The notes: a model not told the origin generated them from the sequence alone. A DNA stretch of 64,000 nucleotides from Shinella zoogloeoides (GCF_022682305.1 NZ_CP093529.1:358313-422312); one strand, 5' to 3'. Positions 17,246-26,860 are shown, numbered from the stretch's first letter. Program-made: numbers and translations.

Positions 17246-18250
17246 ATGACCATTACCCGCAGAACCCTGCTGGCCGCCACCGCCGCCCTTGCCATGGCCG
17301 CCTCGTTCGGCGCCGCCCATGCCGGGGAAGTGACGCTCAATATCGGTTACCAGCCGATCGTCGAGCCGTCGCGCGTGCCCCAGGCCGATGGCACCTATGA
17401 GAAGGTGACGGGAGCCAGGATCAATTGGCAGAAATTCGATGGCGGCGCAGATGTGATCGCCGCGATCGCTTCCGGTTCGCTCGATATCGGCTATGTCGGC
17501 TCCTCGCCGCTGGCCGCCGCCGCCAGCCGTGAGTTGCCCATCGAGACGATCTTCGTCGTCGGCCTCATCAGCGAGGCGGAAGCGCTCGCGGTGAGATCCG
17601 TCGAGAAGCCCGAAGATCTTGTCGGCAAGAAGATCGCGACGCCCTTCGTCTCCACCGCGCATTACAGCCTGCTGACGGCGCTGAAGCACTGGAACGTCGA
17701 TCCGAAGTCCGTCGAGATTCTCAACCTGCGCCCGCCGGAAATTGCGGCGGCCTGGCAGCGCGGCGATATCGACGGCGCCTATGTCTGGGATCCGGTCCTG
17801 GCCGAATTGAAGAAGGACGGCAAGGTGCTGGCGACATCCGCCGATGTTGCCGATTGGGGCGGCCCGACCTTTGATGCCTGGATCGTCAGCAAGACATTCG
17901 CCGAGGAGCATCCGGACGTCGTGACGGCCTTCGTGAAGGTGACCGGCGAGGCCACGGCGGCATACCGCGCCAATCCCGACGCGTGGAACGCCACCTCGCC
18001 CGAAGCCGAGAAGATCGCCCGCCTGACCGGCGCGCGGCAGGATGAGGTTCCGGCCCTCCTCAAGGGCTACATCTTCCCGACGCTCGAGGAACAGGCCGGC
18101 GAGACGCTGCTCGGCGGCGGCACGGTGAAGGCGGTTGCCGATACCTCCGCCTTCCTTCTCGAACAGGGCAAGATCCCGGCGGCGCTGTCCGACTACAAGC
18201 CCTACGTTTCCACCCGCTGGGTCAGCGACGCGAGCAAGCTCGCCTACTGA
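17246..18250 (+). CDS. tauA: Taurine-type ABC transporter substrate-binding protein
   Basis: 334 residues with a signal peptide MTITRRTLLAATAALAMAAS and cleavage after GAAHA (about residue 26). The mature part matches the TauA/SsuA fold: IGYQPIVEPSRV, then SGSLDIGYVGSSPLAAA, and PPEIAAAWQRGDIDGAYVWDPV, the last typical of TauA. It binds taurine or a related sulfonate in the periplasm. Start at 17246 has GGAGACGACC upstream; the ATG 15 nt earlier lacks a site. It heads a tauABC operon. No taurine dioxygenase (tauD) is in the window. Confidence 0.82.
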   Translation: MTITRRTLLAATAALAMAASFGAAHAGEVTLNIGYQPIVEPSRVPQADGTYEKVTGARINWQKFDGGADVIAAIASGSLDIGYVGSSPLAAAASRELPIETIFVVGLISEAEALAVRSVEKPEDLVGKKIATPFVSTAHYSLLTALKHWNVDPKSVEILNLRPPEIAAAWQRGDIDGAYVWDPVLAELKKDGKVLATSADVADWGGPTFDAWIVSKTFAEEHPDVVTAFVKVTGEATAAYRANPDAWNATSPEAEKIARLTGARQDEVPALLKGYIFPTLEEQAGETLLGGGTVKAVADTSAFLLEQGKIPAALSDYKPYVSTRWVSDASKLAY

Positions 18251-18331
18251 CCCGCCCCTTGCGGCGGAGGCGGCCCGGCGGCGCGCGAGCGTTGCCGGGT
18301 CGTCGCCGGACCACACTTCCCGGAGGGACCC

Positions 18332-19138
18332 ATGAGCATCCTCACATTCCGCAACGTTTCGCTACGCTATCCGCCGGGGGCGAGGCGCAGCGCCGCGCGC
18401 GAAAAGCGCGTTCTCGAAGGCATCGACCTGCAGATCGCCTCGGACGAGCTTGTCACCATCATCGGGCGCTCCGGTTCGGGCAAGACGAGCCTGCTCAATC
18501 TGGCGGCCGGTTTCATCGCGCCGACGGCGGGTGCGATCACCGTGGATGGCGCGCCCGTCCAGGGACCTGCGGCGGACCGCGCGGTCGTGTTCCAGGATGA
18601 TGCGCTCTATCCTTGGCTCGATGCGCGCGACAACGTCGCTTTTCCCTTCAAGTTGAAGGGGCTTGCCGTCGCCGAGCGCCATGCGCGGGCCGATGCGCTT
18701 CTGGAACGGGTCGGGCTTGCCGGGGCGGGCGACCGGCGCATATGGGAGCTTTCCGGCGGCATGCGCCAGCGGGTCGGCATCGCCCGGGCGCTCGCGGCCG
18801 AACCGCGCTTCCTGTTGCTGGACGAGCCGCTGGGCGCGCTCGATGCGCTGACGCGCACGCGCATGCAGGACTTCCTGCTGCGCATCAAGGCGGAGAGCGG
18901 CGCGGGCGGGCTTCTCATCACCCACAGTATCGAGGAGGCGCTGCTGCTCGGCACGCGCATCCTGGTGCTTTCGCCCAATCCGGGGCGGCTGACCGCGGAG
19001 ATCGAAGCGGGCTTCAACGCGGAGATTCTTCGCGGCGCGTCGATTGCCGCCGTGAAGGAGACGCCGCTTTTCAAGCGCATGCATGCCGGGTTGACCGGCC
19101 TCATCCATTCCGGCGCCGAAGAGGAGCTTGCCGCATGA
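18332..19138 (+). CDS. tauB: Taurine-type ABC transporter ATP-binding protein
   Basis: 268 residues. Walker A GRSGSGKTS at 45-53, Q-loop VVFQDDALYPWL, signature LSGGMRQRVGIARAL and Walker B FLLLDEPLGALD are all intact. The DDALYPWLD stretch after the Q-loop is typical of nitrate/sulfonate/taurine importers. It energises uptake at the cytoplasmic face. An 81-nt gap follows tauA, and its stop overlaps the tauC start in ATGA. Confidence 0.88.
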   Translation: MSILTFRNVSLRYPPGARRSAAREKRVLEGIDLQIASDELVTIIGRSGSGKTSLLNLAAGFIAPTAGAITVDGAPVQGPAADRAVVFQDDALYPWLDARDNVAFPFKLKGLAVAERHARADALLERVGLAGAGDRRIWELSGGMRQRVGIARALAAEPRFLLLDEPLGALDALTRTRMQDFLLRIKAESGAGGLLITHSIEEALLLGTRILVLSPNPGRLTAEIEAGFNAEILRGASIAAVKETPLFKRMHAGLTGLIHSGAEEELAA

Positions 19139-19971
19139 CGCTCTCTGCCGATATCGAAACCTTGCCGCAACGGATCGAGACCGGACAGGCCGTCCGTGCC
19201 TCGACGCCCCTTCCCGTCCCCGTTATCTCGGCCATCACGGTTGCGGCGATCGTCGCCCTCTGGGGGCTGGCCTCGGCCTATGCGCTGGTCTCGCCGATCT
19301 TCCTGCCCTCCCCGCGGCAGGTGGCGGTCGCCACCTACGATCTCGTCGTGAAAGGCTTCGTCGATGCGACGCTTGCCGAGCATGTCGGCGCCAGCCTCTA
19401 CCGTATCTTCGGGGCGCTGATCGCGTCCGTCGCGATCGGCATTCCGGCGGGCATCGCCATCGGTACCAGCCGGATCGGCCGGGGCATCCTCGATCCCATC
19501 GTCGAGTTCCTGCGGCCGCTGCCGCCCCTGGCCTATCTGCCGCTCGTCATCATCTGGGCCGGCATCGGCGAAGCCTCGAAGATCACCGTCATCGCGCTTT
19601 CCATGCTGCCGTCGATCATCCTGTCGACCTCGGCCGGTGTGCGCGCCGTTTCGAGGGATCATGTCAATGCGGCGCGTTCACTGGGCGCGGGCAGGCGGCA
19701 GGTCCTCACGGAGGTCGTGCTGCCGAGCGCCGTGCCGTCGATCCTCACCGGGATCCGTATCGCGCTCGGCGCGGGCTGGACGACGCTGGTGGCGGCCGAA
19801 CTTGTGGCGGCGACAAGTGGCATCGGCTTCATGATCCAGTCGGCGGCGCAGTTCCTCGTCACGGATATCGTGATCGCCGGCATCGTCGTCATCGCCCTGA
19901 TCGCGATCCTGCTGGAATATGCCGCCCGGCAGATCGAGCGGCGGCTGGCGCCCTGGGCGTTCCAGCGCTGA
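19135..19971 (+). CDS. tauC: Taurine-type ABC transporter permease
   Basis: 278 residues with about six membrane segments and the EAA loop AARSLGAGRRQVLTEVVLPSAVPSILTG. FLRPLPPLAYLPLVIIWAGIGEASK is the typical TauC/SsuC segment. The start ATG overlaps the tauB stop by 4 nt; the much longer open frame upstream lies over tauB and is a shadow. It forms the membrane channel of the importer. Confidence 0.88.
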   Translation: MTLSADIETLPQRIETGQAVRASTPLPVPVISAITVAAIVALWGLASAYALVSPIFLPSPRQVAVATYDLVVKGFVDATLAEHVGASLYRIFGALIASVAIGIPAGIAIGTSRIGRGILDPIVEFLRPLPPLAYLPLVIIWAGIGEASKITVIALSMLPSIILSTSAGVRAVSRDHVNAARSLGAGRRQVLTEVVLPSAVPSILTGIRIALGAGWTTLVAAELVAATSGIGFMIQSAAQFLVTDIVIAGIVVIALIAILLEYAARQIERRLAPWAFQR

Positions 19972-19975
19972 ACGG

Positions 19976-20839
19976 TCAGTCGCCCAGAAGCTGCCGGTCG
20001 TCGCCGTCGCGGCGGCTGACTAGCTCCTCCTTGATGGCGCGCAGCGTCTTCAGCGATTTCGACCGGTCGGCATAGGCGACGAGGTTCGCCAGCATGTCGA
20101 TGACGGCAAGGCAGGCATAGCGCGTCGCGGAGGGTCGGAAGACGTTCCGGCCCTCCGGCAGGTCCACGGCGATGACCACATCCGCCGCCGCCGCGACGGG
20201 CGATCCGCTCTGGGTGATGACGATGGTCGGCGCGCCGTGCCGGCGCGCCAGTTCCAGGCAGTGGACGAGGGCCGGGTCGCGGCCGGTGAAGGACGAGCCG
20301 AAAACCACAGTGCCCGGCTGCACCGCCGCCGCGAGCATGGCGTTCATATTGTGGTCGTTCGAGGCGTGGATGCGGCATCCGAGCCGGAAGAGCCGGTTGT
20401 GCAGCTCGTTGACGATCATCGCCGAGTTGCCGCTAGCTCCGAAAGCCTGGATGAAGGCGGCCCCGCCCAGCAGCCGCGCCGCCGTCTCCAGCGCGGCAAG
20501 GTCGAGCTGGCTGTGCATCTGGAACAGGGCGTTCTGCGCCTTGGCGACGATATCGCGGGCGACTTCGCCCGGTGTTTCCGCCGGCACGTCCGGCTTGACA
20601 TAGCGAAGGCCGACATAGGCGAGCTTGGCGAGCTGCACCTTGAAATCCGGAAATCCTTTGCAGCCCAGCCGGCGGCAGAAGCGGGTGACGGTGGGTGGCG
20701 AGACGCCGGCGCGCTCGGCGAGCGTGCCGATGGAGGCGTTCGTCACGAAGTCCACGTCTTCGAGCGCGATCCGTGCAAGCCTCCTGTCGAGGCCGGACAG
20801 CCTGCCCTCCTCGTCCGACAGCGCTTGAAACAGGTCCAT
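19976..20839 (-). CDS. MurR/RpiR-family transcriptional regulator
   Basis: 287 residues. An N-terminal helix-turn-helix of the HTH_6 type (TLAERAGVSPPTVTRFCRRLGCKGFPDFK, about 39-67) is followed by a C-terminal SIS sugar-phosphate-binding domain (VVFGSSFTGRDPALV, APTIVITQSGSPVA). Such proteins respond to phosphorylated sugars or amino sugars. The gene ends 4 nt past the convergent tauC stop, so it is unlikely to belong to the tau system. It is divergent from the MlrC-like gene, with a long inverted repeat centred in the shared 425-nt gap, so control of that gene is likely. Confidence 0.88.
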   Translation of the reverse strand: MDLFQALSDEEGRLSGLDRRLARIALEDVDFVTNASIGTLAERAGVSPPTVTRFCRRLGCKGFPDFKVQLAKLAYVGLRYVKPDVPAETPGEVARDIVAKAQNALFQMHSQLDLAALETAARLLGGAAFIQAFGASGNSAMIVNELHNRLFRLGCRIHASNDHNMNAMLAAAVQPGTVVFGSSFTGRDPALVHCLELARRHGAPTIVITQSGSPVAAAADVVIAVDLPEGRNVFRPSATRYACLAVIDMLANLVAYADRSKSLKTLRAIKEELVSRRDGDDRQLLGD

Positions 20840-21027
20840 CGGGTTCCTCCGCTCATGAAACGGGCCACGAATTTGAAAATGAATTTCTTAGCGGCTTTTC
20901 ATAACACGGCAGAGGAGGTCATCAAGAGGTGTGGATGTGGCGGCCCTGCCTTGTTTCTGCCCGATCTCCCATCGGATAAAAAATATTTTGCCCGGTAGCG
21001 TTATAGTGCGCCCCATTTCGTCGCACG

Positions 21028-21069
21028 CGATGAAAACGTCGATCATTTCGCGGTGATCGATTTTCATCG
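21028..21069. promoter_or_regulatory. Long inverted repeat, probable RpiR operator
   Basis: CGATGAAAACGTCGATCA (21028-21045) and TGATCGATTTTCATCG (21054-21069) are inverted copies differing only by a two-base insertion, with an 8-nt spacer. The centre (about 21049) is almost exactly the middle of the 425-nt gap between the RpiR gene and the MlrC-like gene. A third half site, GATGAAAATC, lies at 21104-21113. The rest of the gap 20840-21264 has no gene. Confidence 0.6.
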
Positions 21070-21264
21070 TTCCGGCGGATTTCCGGCGCCGGGCTTCGCG
21101 CCGGATGAAAATCCCATCGGAAATCGGCCCCTTGAAAAACAGCCTGCACGGCGCGCTGCGGAGCATGGCCGATATGTTGACTTTCCAGGCGATTGCCGCA
21201 TGTTCGAGAAAACAATTTACATCGCTGCGGCGTGCGGCATGCACGCGTTATCGGGAATGGACAT

Positions 21265-22746
21265 ATGCGCATCTTCACGGCCTCTCTTGCGACCGAGACC
21301 AACACCTTTTCCCCCGTTCCCACGGATATGAATTCCTTCAAGGCGGCGTTCTATGCCGGCCCCGGCGAGCATCCGGACACGCCGACGCTCTGCTCCTCGG
21401 TGGTGCCGATCCTGCGCCGGCGCGGCCGGGCGGAAGGGTTCACCGTCATCGAGGGCACGTCCTGCTGGGCGGAGCCGGCGGGTCTCATCCAGCGCCAGAC
21501 CTACGAGACCCTGCGCGACCGCATCCTCGATGAACTCAGGGCGGCCCTTCCCGTCGATGCGGTGGTCCTTGGCCTGCACGGCGCAATGGTGGCGCAGGGC
21601 TACGACGACCCGGAGGGCGATTTTCTCGCCCGTATCCGCGATATGGTCGGACCCACCGTCCTGATCGCCGTTGAATTCGATCCGCACAGCCACCTCACCG
21701 CCAGGCGCCTCGCCAATCTCGATGTCATGGCAGCCTTCCTCGAATTCCCGCACACGGATTTCGAGGAGCGCGGGGAGCATGTCGTGGAACTGGCGCTGCG
21801 CACCCTGAAGGGCGAGATCAAGCCGGTCGTTTCTACCTTCGACTGCCGCATGATCACCATCTACCCGACGAGCCGCGAGCCGATGCGTTCCTATGTCGAC
21901 CGCCTGAAGGCGATGGAAGGCAGGGACGGCATCCTCTCCATCTCCGTCATCCACGGCTTCATGGCCGGCGACGTGCCGGAGATGGGCACGCGCATCGTGG
22001 TCGTCACGGACGGCGACAAGGCGAAGGGCGATGCGCTCGCCGAAAAGCTCGGCCATGAACTCTACGGCCTGCGCAAGAGCACCGCCATGCCGATGCTCAA
22101 CACGGAATCCGGCCTCGATCGGGCGGCGGCGGTGCGCGAAGCGTGGCCGGACATGCCGGTCGTCATCGCCGATGTCTGGGACAATCCCGGCGGCGGCGTG
22201 GCGGGCGACGCCACCTTCATCCTGCGCCGGATGATCGAGCGCGGCTTTACGGATGTCGCGGTCGCCACCATCTGGGATCCCATCGCCGTTTCCTTCTGCC
22301 ATGCGGCCGGGCAAGGCGCAGAACTGGCGCTGCGCTTCGGCGGCAAGTCCGGTCCGGAAGGCGGTGAGCCGCTTGACCTGCGCGTCACGGTCCAGGCGGT
22401 CTTCGATGCCGGCTGGCAGAGCTTCCGCAACAGCCGCGTGACGCTCGGTGCGGCGGCCGTGGTGCGTCCACTCGGCACGACCATCGATATCGTGCTGATC
22501 ACCAGCCGCACCCAGACCTACGAGCCGGATATCTTCTCCAACCAGGGCGTGGATTTCACGAAGAAGGCGTTCCTGCTGGTGAAGTCGACCAACCATTTCC
22601 ATGCCGGTTTCCAGCCGGTCTCTTCCGAGATCGTCTACATTGCCGCCCCGACCTCCTATCCGACGGACCCGGCCACCACGGCCTATCGCAAGGCACGGCT
22701 GGACCTGTGGCCGCGCGTCGCCGATCCGCTCGGTCTCGATGGCTGA
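21265..22746 (+). CDS. MlrC-like M81-family metallopeptidase
   Basis: 493 residues starting MRIFTASLATETNTFSP, the conserved N-terminus of the microcystinase C family. Other family motifs are VVLGLHGAMVAQGYDDPEGD, EFDPHSHLT (probable zinc ligands) and DNPGGGVAGDATFILRRM. MlrC cleaves linearised microcystin, but most relatives in soil bacteria have unknown substrates. Met at 21265 is chosen since it begins the conserved block; an earlier ATG at 21193 adds 24 unrelated residues. No signal peptide. Probable control by the divergent RpiR protein suggests a sugar- or amino-sugar-linked role. Confidence 0.85.
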   Translation: MRIFTASLATETNTFSPVPTDMNSFKAAFYAGPGEHPDTPTLCSSVVPILRRRGRAEGFTVIEGTSCWAEPAGLIQRQTYETLRDRILDELRAALPVDAVVLGLHGAMVAQGYDDPEGDFLARIRDMVGPTVLIAVEFDPHSHLTARRLANLDVMAAFLEFPHTDFEERGEHVVELALRTLKGEIKPVVSTFDCRMITIYPTSREPMRSYVDRLKAMEGRDGILSISVIHGFMAGDVPEMGTRIVVVTDGDKAKGDALAEKLGHELYGLRKSTAMPMLNTESGLDRAAAVREAWPDMPVVIADVWDNPGGGVAGDATFILRRMIERGFTDVAVATIWDPIAVSFCHAAGQGAELALRFGGKSGPEGGEPLDLRVTVQAVFDAGWQSFRNSRVTLGAAAVVRPLGTTIDIVLITSRTQTYEPDIFSNQGVDFTKKAFLLVKSTNHFHAGFQPVSSEIVYIAAPTSYPTDPATTAYRKARLDLWPRVADPLGLDG

Positions 22747-22862
22747 TCTTTCGCTTCGACCGCGCGTAGTAATTTTTTGAATTGAGGCGAAAAGCGTCCG
22801 AGATTTGCCACATCCCGGGCTAGGATGCGGCCATTGCCTCAGCGCGGGTCGAAAGTCGGAAC

Positions 22863-25460
22863 ATGTCGGATGATAAGAGTGCGGTTGTCGAAGATCGGGC
22901 CTCGCGTTTCCTCCGGCTGCTCCTGACCTACAGGCTCTACATCCTCGGTGCTGCGAGTCTTTTCGTCTTCGCGCTCGTCGCATACGGCATCTACCGGCTG
23001 ACCGACGAGGTGCGTTACGACGAGGTGCTGGCCGCGCTCGCGGATACGCCCTGGAGCGCAATAGCCCTTGCCGCGCTCTTCACCGGCCTCAGCTTCGTTG
23101 CGCTGATCCTCTACGATTCCAATGCGCTCGATCATATCGGCCGCCGCCTGCCCTTCCCTTCCGTCGCGGTGACGGCCTTCATCGCCTACGCGGTAGGCAA
23201 TACGGTCGGCTTCGGGCCGCTCAGCGGCGGCGCGATCCGCTTTCGCGCCTATTCTCGTCTTGGCCTTTCGCCGGGCGAGATCGCCCGCGTCATCGCCTTC
23301 GTGACGCTGTCCTTCGGCCTCGGCCTCCTGTCCGTAAGCGCGCTCGCCACGCTTGCCGTCGCCCCACGCGTCGCAGGCATCCTCGGTGTGGACCCGCTGT
23401 GGCTGCGCGCCCTCGCCGGCCTTGTCCTCCTCGTGCTGGCCGGCCTGTTCTATATGGGTCGCAATGGCCGGGTCGTCGGGATTGGCGGCTTCAGCCTGCG
23501 CCTGCCGGACAGCCGCACGGCATCGCGCCAGTTCCTCGTCTCGGCTTTCGATATCGCCGCCGCCGCCTCCGTCCTCTATGTGCTCCTGCCGGAAACCCAT
23601 GTCGGCTGGCCAACCTTCCTGGCGGTCTATGCGGTGGCGATCGGCTTTGGCGTGCTGAGCCATGTGCCGGCCGGCCTCGGCGTCTTCGAGGCGGTCGTCA
23701 TGGCGGGCCTTTCCAACGCCATCGGGATCGATCAGCTCCTCGGCAGCCTCGTGCTCTACCGGCTGATCTACTACGTCCTGCCGCTGCTGCTGGCGACCGT
23801 GCTGCTGCTCGTCACCGAAATGCGCCAGCTCGCGCTGAAGCCCCAGGTCGCCGATGCGGCGCAGCTTGCCGGAAAGCTGGCCCCCGCGCTGATAGCGACG
23901 CTCGCGCTGGTGCTGGGTGTCATGCTGATCTTTTCCAGCGTGGTGCCCTCTCCCGATTCCGACCTCGACTTCCTCTCCACCTATCTGCCGCTCCCCATCG
24001 TCGAGGGCGCGCATTTCCTGTCCAGCCTGCTCGGGCTTCTCCTGATCGTGGCGGCCCGCGGCCTCGGCCAGCGGCTCGACGGTGCATGGTGGGTGGCGCT
24101 TGCCGGAGCCTCGGTGGCCTTCGCCTTCGCTTTCCTGAAGGCCATCGCCGTCTTCGAGGCGGGCCTGCTCGCGCTTCTCATCGTGGCGCTGCTGGTGAAT
24201 GCGCGCGCCTTCGACCGGCACAGCTCGCTCTTCAAGCAGGCCCTCGGACCGTCCTGGCTCGCGGCCATCGCCGTCGTGCTGGCGACCGCCTTCGTCATCC
24301 TGCTCTTCGTTTATCGCGACACGGAATATGCCCGTGAGCTGTGGTGGCAGTTCGAGTTTTCCGAGGAAGCGCCGCGCGGCCTGCGTGCGCTGCTCGGCCT
24401 CTGCATCGCCGCCTCGGCGCTCGCGCTCTCCAGCCTGCTGCGGCCCGCGCATTTCCGCACCGACGCGCCGGCGGCGGCCGAGCTGGAACAGGCGATAGCC
24501 GTCACGATGGCGCAGGACGGCGCGGACGCCAATCTGGTTCGGATGGGCGACAAGCGGCTGCTGTTCTCCCCTTCCGGCCGCTCCTACATCATGTACGGCA
24601 TCCACGGCCGGTCGTGGATCGCGCTTGCAGATCCGGTCGGCGTCGAGGAGGAGTTCGCGGAACTTGTCTGGCAGTTCGCTGCCACGGCCCGCACCGGCGG
24701 CGGCCGGGCCGCCTTCTACCAGATATCGCCAGCGCTGCTGGCCGCCTGCGCGGATGTCGGCCTCAGGGCCTTCAAGCTCGGCGAGATCGCGTTGATCGAC
24801 CTCGTGCATTTCGACATGAAGGGCAGTCGCTTCGCCAATCTGCGGCAATCGGCCAGCCGCGGCCTTCGCGACGGCCTTAGCTTCTCCGTCGCCCGGCCGG
24901 AGGAACTGGGGCCGATCGTGGCGGATTTGCGCGCCGTGTCCGATGGCTGGCTCGCCCATCACAATGCGAAGGAAAAGACCTTCTCGCTCGGGGCCTTCGA
25001 GGAGAGCTACGTGCTGTCCCAGCCCGTTGCCGTCGTTCGGCTCGACGAGCGGATCGTCGCCTTCGCCACGCTGATGGTGACGGACACGAAGGCGGAGGCG
25101 ACGGTGGACCTGATGCGCTTTTCCCCGGACGCGCCGAAGGGCACGATGGATTTCCTCTTCGTCGGCATCCTCGATTACCTGCGGGCCGAGGGCTACCGGC
25201 AGTTCAATCTCGGCATGGCGCCGCTGTCCGGCATGGCCCGGCGCGAGGCGGCCCCGGTCTGGGACCGCGTCGGCGGCGCGCTCTTCGAGCACGGCGAGCG
25301 GTTTTATAATTTCAAGGGCCTGCGTGCCTTCAAGTCGAAGTTCCACCCGCGCTGGGAGCCGCGTTACCTCGCGGTTTCCAACGGCACGGGCGCGGCGCTC
25401 GCGCTGATGGACGTGACCTTTCTCATCGGCGGCGGCGTCAAAGGGGTGATTTCCAAATGA
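22863..25460 (+). CDS. lpiA: Lysyl-phosphatidylglycerol synthase/flippase (MprF/LpiA)
   Basis: 865 residues. The N-terminal two thirds are a multi-pass flippase region (GNTVGFGPLSGGAIRFRAYSR is a typical MprF segment), followed by a C-terminal cytosolic DUF2156 aminoacyltransferase domain from about residue 540 (GIHGRSWIALADPVG, KGTMDFLFVGILDYLR, NLGMAPLSG, FYNFKGLRAFKSKF). It transfers lysine from Lys-tRNA to phosphatidylglycerol and flips the product, lowering envelope charge. In rhizobia this gene is lpiA (low-pH inducible) and is paired with acvB/atvA, exactly as here: the next gene overlaps by 4 nt. Confidence 0.93.
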   Translation: MSDDKSAVVEDRASRFLRLLLTYRLYILGAASLFVFALVAYGIYRLTDEVRYDEVLAALADTPWSAIALAALFTGLSFVALILYDSNALDHIGRRLPFPSVAVTAFIAYAVGNTVGFGPLSGGAIRFRAYSRLGLSPGEIARVIAFVTLSFGLGLLSVSALATLAVAPRVAGILGVDPLWLRALAGLVLLVLAGLFYMGRNGRVVGIGGFSLRLPDSRTASRQFLVSAFDIAAAASVLYVLLPETHVGWPTFLAVYAVAIGFGVLSHVPAGLGVFEAVVMAGLSNAIGIDQLLGSLVLYRLIYYVLPLLLATVLLLVTEMRQLALKPQVADAAQLAGKLAPALIATLALVLGVMLIFSSVVPSPDSDLDFLSTYLPLPIVEGAHFLSSLLGLLLIVAARGLGQRLDGAWWVALAGASVAFAFAFLKAIAVFEAGLLALLIVALLVNARAFDRHSSLFKQALGPSWLAAIAVVLATAFVILLFVYRDTEYARELWWQFEFSEEAPRGLRALLGLCIAASALALSSLLRPAHFRTDAPAAAELEQAIAVTMAQDGADANLVRMGDKRLLFSPSGRSYIMYGIHGRSWIALADPVGVEEEFAELVWQFAATARTGGGRAAFYQISPALLAACADVGLRAFKLGEIALIDLVHFDMKGSRFANLRQSASRGLRDGLSFSVARPEELGPIVADLRAVSDGWLAHHNAKEKTFSLGAFEESYVLSQPVAVVRLDERIVAFATLMVTDTKAEATVDLMRFSPDAPKGTMDFLFVGILDYLRAEGYRQFNLGMAPLSGMARREAAPVWDRVGGALFEHGERFYNFKGLRAFKSKFHPRWEPRYLAVSNGTGAALALMDVTFLIGGGVKGVISK

Positions 25461-26830
25461 ACATGTTCCATCGCATGGCCATCGCCGGGCTTCTCGCCGG
25501 CCTGCTGCCTCTTGCTGCCCTTGCCGAAACGCCACGCTTCGACATGGGCATGGTTCCCGGCGGCCATGTCCTGCTGCCGGAAGATACGCCCGAGGCCAGC
25601 ATATTCCTGATCTCGGACGCCGGAGGATGGGGCGCGCAGGAGGACCGGCAGGCGGCCGCTCTGGTGGACAAGGGCGCCGCGGTGATCGGCATCGATTTCC
25701 CGGCCTATCTCAAGGCCCTGCAGGCGGACGACGGCGACTGCGTCTACATGATCTCGGATATCGAGGCGCTCGCCCAGCAGGTGCAGCGCGCGACGGGTGC
25801 GACGCGCTACAGCCCGCCCATCGTCGCCGGCATCGGCGAAGGCGGCGCGCTGGCCCTCGCCATGATCGCGCAAAGCCCGGCGGCGACGCTCGGCGAGGCC
25901 ATCGCGGTCGATCCTACGGCCGGCATCCCTCTCGAAAAGGTCCTGTGCACGCCCGCCACCAAGGTGAGCGCCGGCGGCCGTACGGTCTACGGCCTAACCG
26001 ATGGTCCCCTGCCGGCCGCCGTGACCGTGCTCCTTACCGGCAACGCGCCCCAGGCGGGGCGCGACCATGTGGCGGCGCTGAAGGGGACCCATGCGGATAT
26101 AGACGTGCGGGACGTCTCCACCCAGGCGGCCGACGCTCTTTCGCAGGCGCTTGCGGATCGGGTGGACGCGGCCGGCGATGGCGATACGCCTCTCGGCCTG
26201 CCGCTGACCGTTCTCAAGGCCAAGCCCGCGTTCGATACGATGGCGGTGGTCTATTCCGGCGACGGTGGCTGGCGCGATATCGACAAGCAGGTGGCGGGTG
26301 CGCTGCAGGAGCGCGGCATCCCCGTCGTCGGCGTGGATTCGCTGCGCTACTTCTGGTCCGAGCGAAAGCCGCAGGAGACGGCCGACGATCTTGCGCGCAT
26401 CATCGAGGCTTTCCGCAAGGAATGGAACGTCGGCCATGTGCTGCTCGTCGGCTATTCCTTCGGTGCGGATATCCTGCCCGCGACCTACAACCGGCTTGCC
26501 GCCGCCGACAAGGCGCGCGTGCCGCAGATCACGCTCATGGCACTCTCCCATCAGGTCGACTACGAGATTTCCGTGAGCGGTTGGCTCGGCGTCGCCGGTG
26601 CGGGGGCTGGCGGCAATCCGGTCGGGGACATTGCGAAGATCGAGCTTGGCCGCGTGCAATGCATCTACGGTTCCGACGAGGACGACGACCCCTGCCCCAC
26701 GCTGAAGGCCTCCGGCGTGGAATCCATCGCCATCGACGGCGGGCATCATTTCGACGGTGACTACGAGGCGCTCGCCGAGCGCATCGTCGCGGGCCTCAAG
26801 CGGAGACTTCAACAGGCGCCGTCTCCGTAA
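25457..26830 (+). CDS. acvB: AcvB/VirJ-family periplasmic lysyl-PG hydrolase
   Basis: 457 residues with a signal peptide (MNMFHRMAIAGLLAGLLPLAALA). Two alpha/beta-type halves follow; the C-terminal VirJ domain (from about 240) has the nucleophile elbow GYSFGAD. In Agrobacterium AcvB hydrolyses lysyl-phosphatidylglycerol and is needed for virulence and acid tolerance; in Rhizobium tropici and Sinorhizobium medicae the orthologue atvA is co-transcribed with lpiA. The ATGA overlap with lpiA shows translational coupling, so synthesis and breakdown of lysyl-PG are made together. Confidence 0.92.
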   Translation: MNMFHRMAIAGLLAGLLPLAALAETPRFDMGMVPGGHVLLPEDTPEASIFLISDAGGWGAQEDRQAAALVDKGAAVIGIDFPAYLKALQADDGDCVYMISDIEALAQQVQRATGATRYSPPIVAGIGEGGALALAMIAQSPAATLGEAIAVDPTAGIPLEKVLCTPATKVSAGGRTVYGLTDGPLPAAVTVLLTGNAPQAGRDHVAALKGTHADIDVRDVSTQAADALSQALADRVDAAGDGDTPLGLPLTVLKAKPAFDTMAVVYSGDGGWRDIDKQVAGALQERGIPVVGVDSLRYFWSERKPQETADDLARIIEAFRKEWNVGHVLLVGYSFGADILPATYNRLAAADKARVPQITLMALSHQVDYEISVSGWLGVAGAGAGGNPVGDIAKIELGRVQCIYGSDEDDDPCPTLKASGVESIAIDGGHHFDGDYEALAERIVAGLKRRLQQAPSP

Positions 26831-26850
26831 ATCGAGGCTTTGCATTTTTC

Positions 26851-26860
26851 TTGTCGACAA
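26851..26860. promoter_or_regulatory. TTGTCGACAA palindrome before the M24 peptidase
   Basis: A perfect 10-bp palindrome, 75-84 nt upstream of the M24 peptidase start and 20 nt past the acvB stop. It is preceded by a T-rich run. Operator function is only inferred from symmetry and position. Confidence 0.25.

Noticed and set aside
22839..25535. 898-codon minus-strand frame opposite lpiA
   Set aside because: The translation is low-complexity, rich in Arg, Glu and Gly; the plus strand encodes a full MprF/LpiA.
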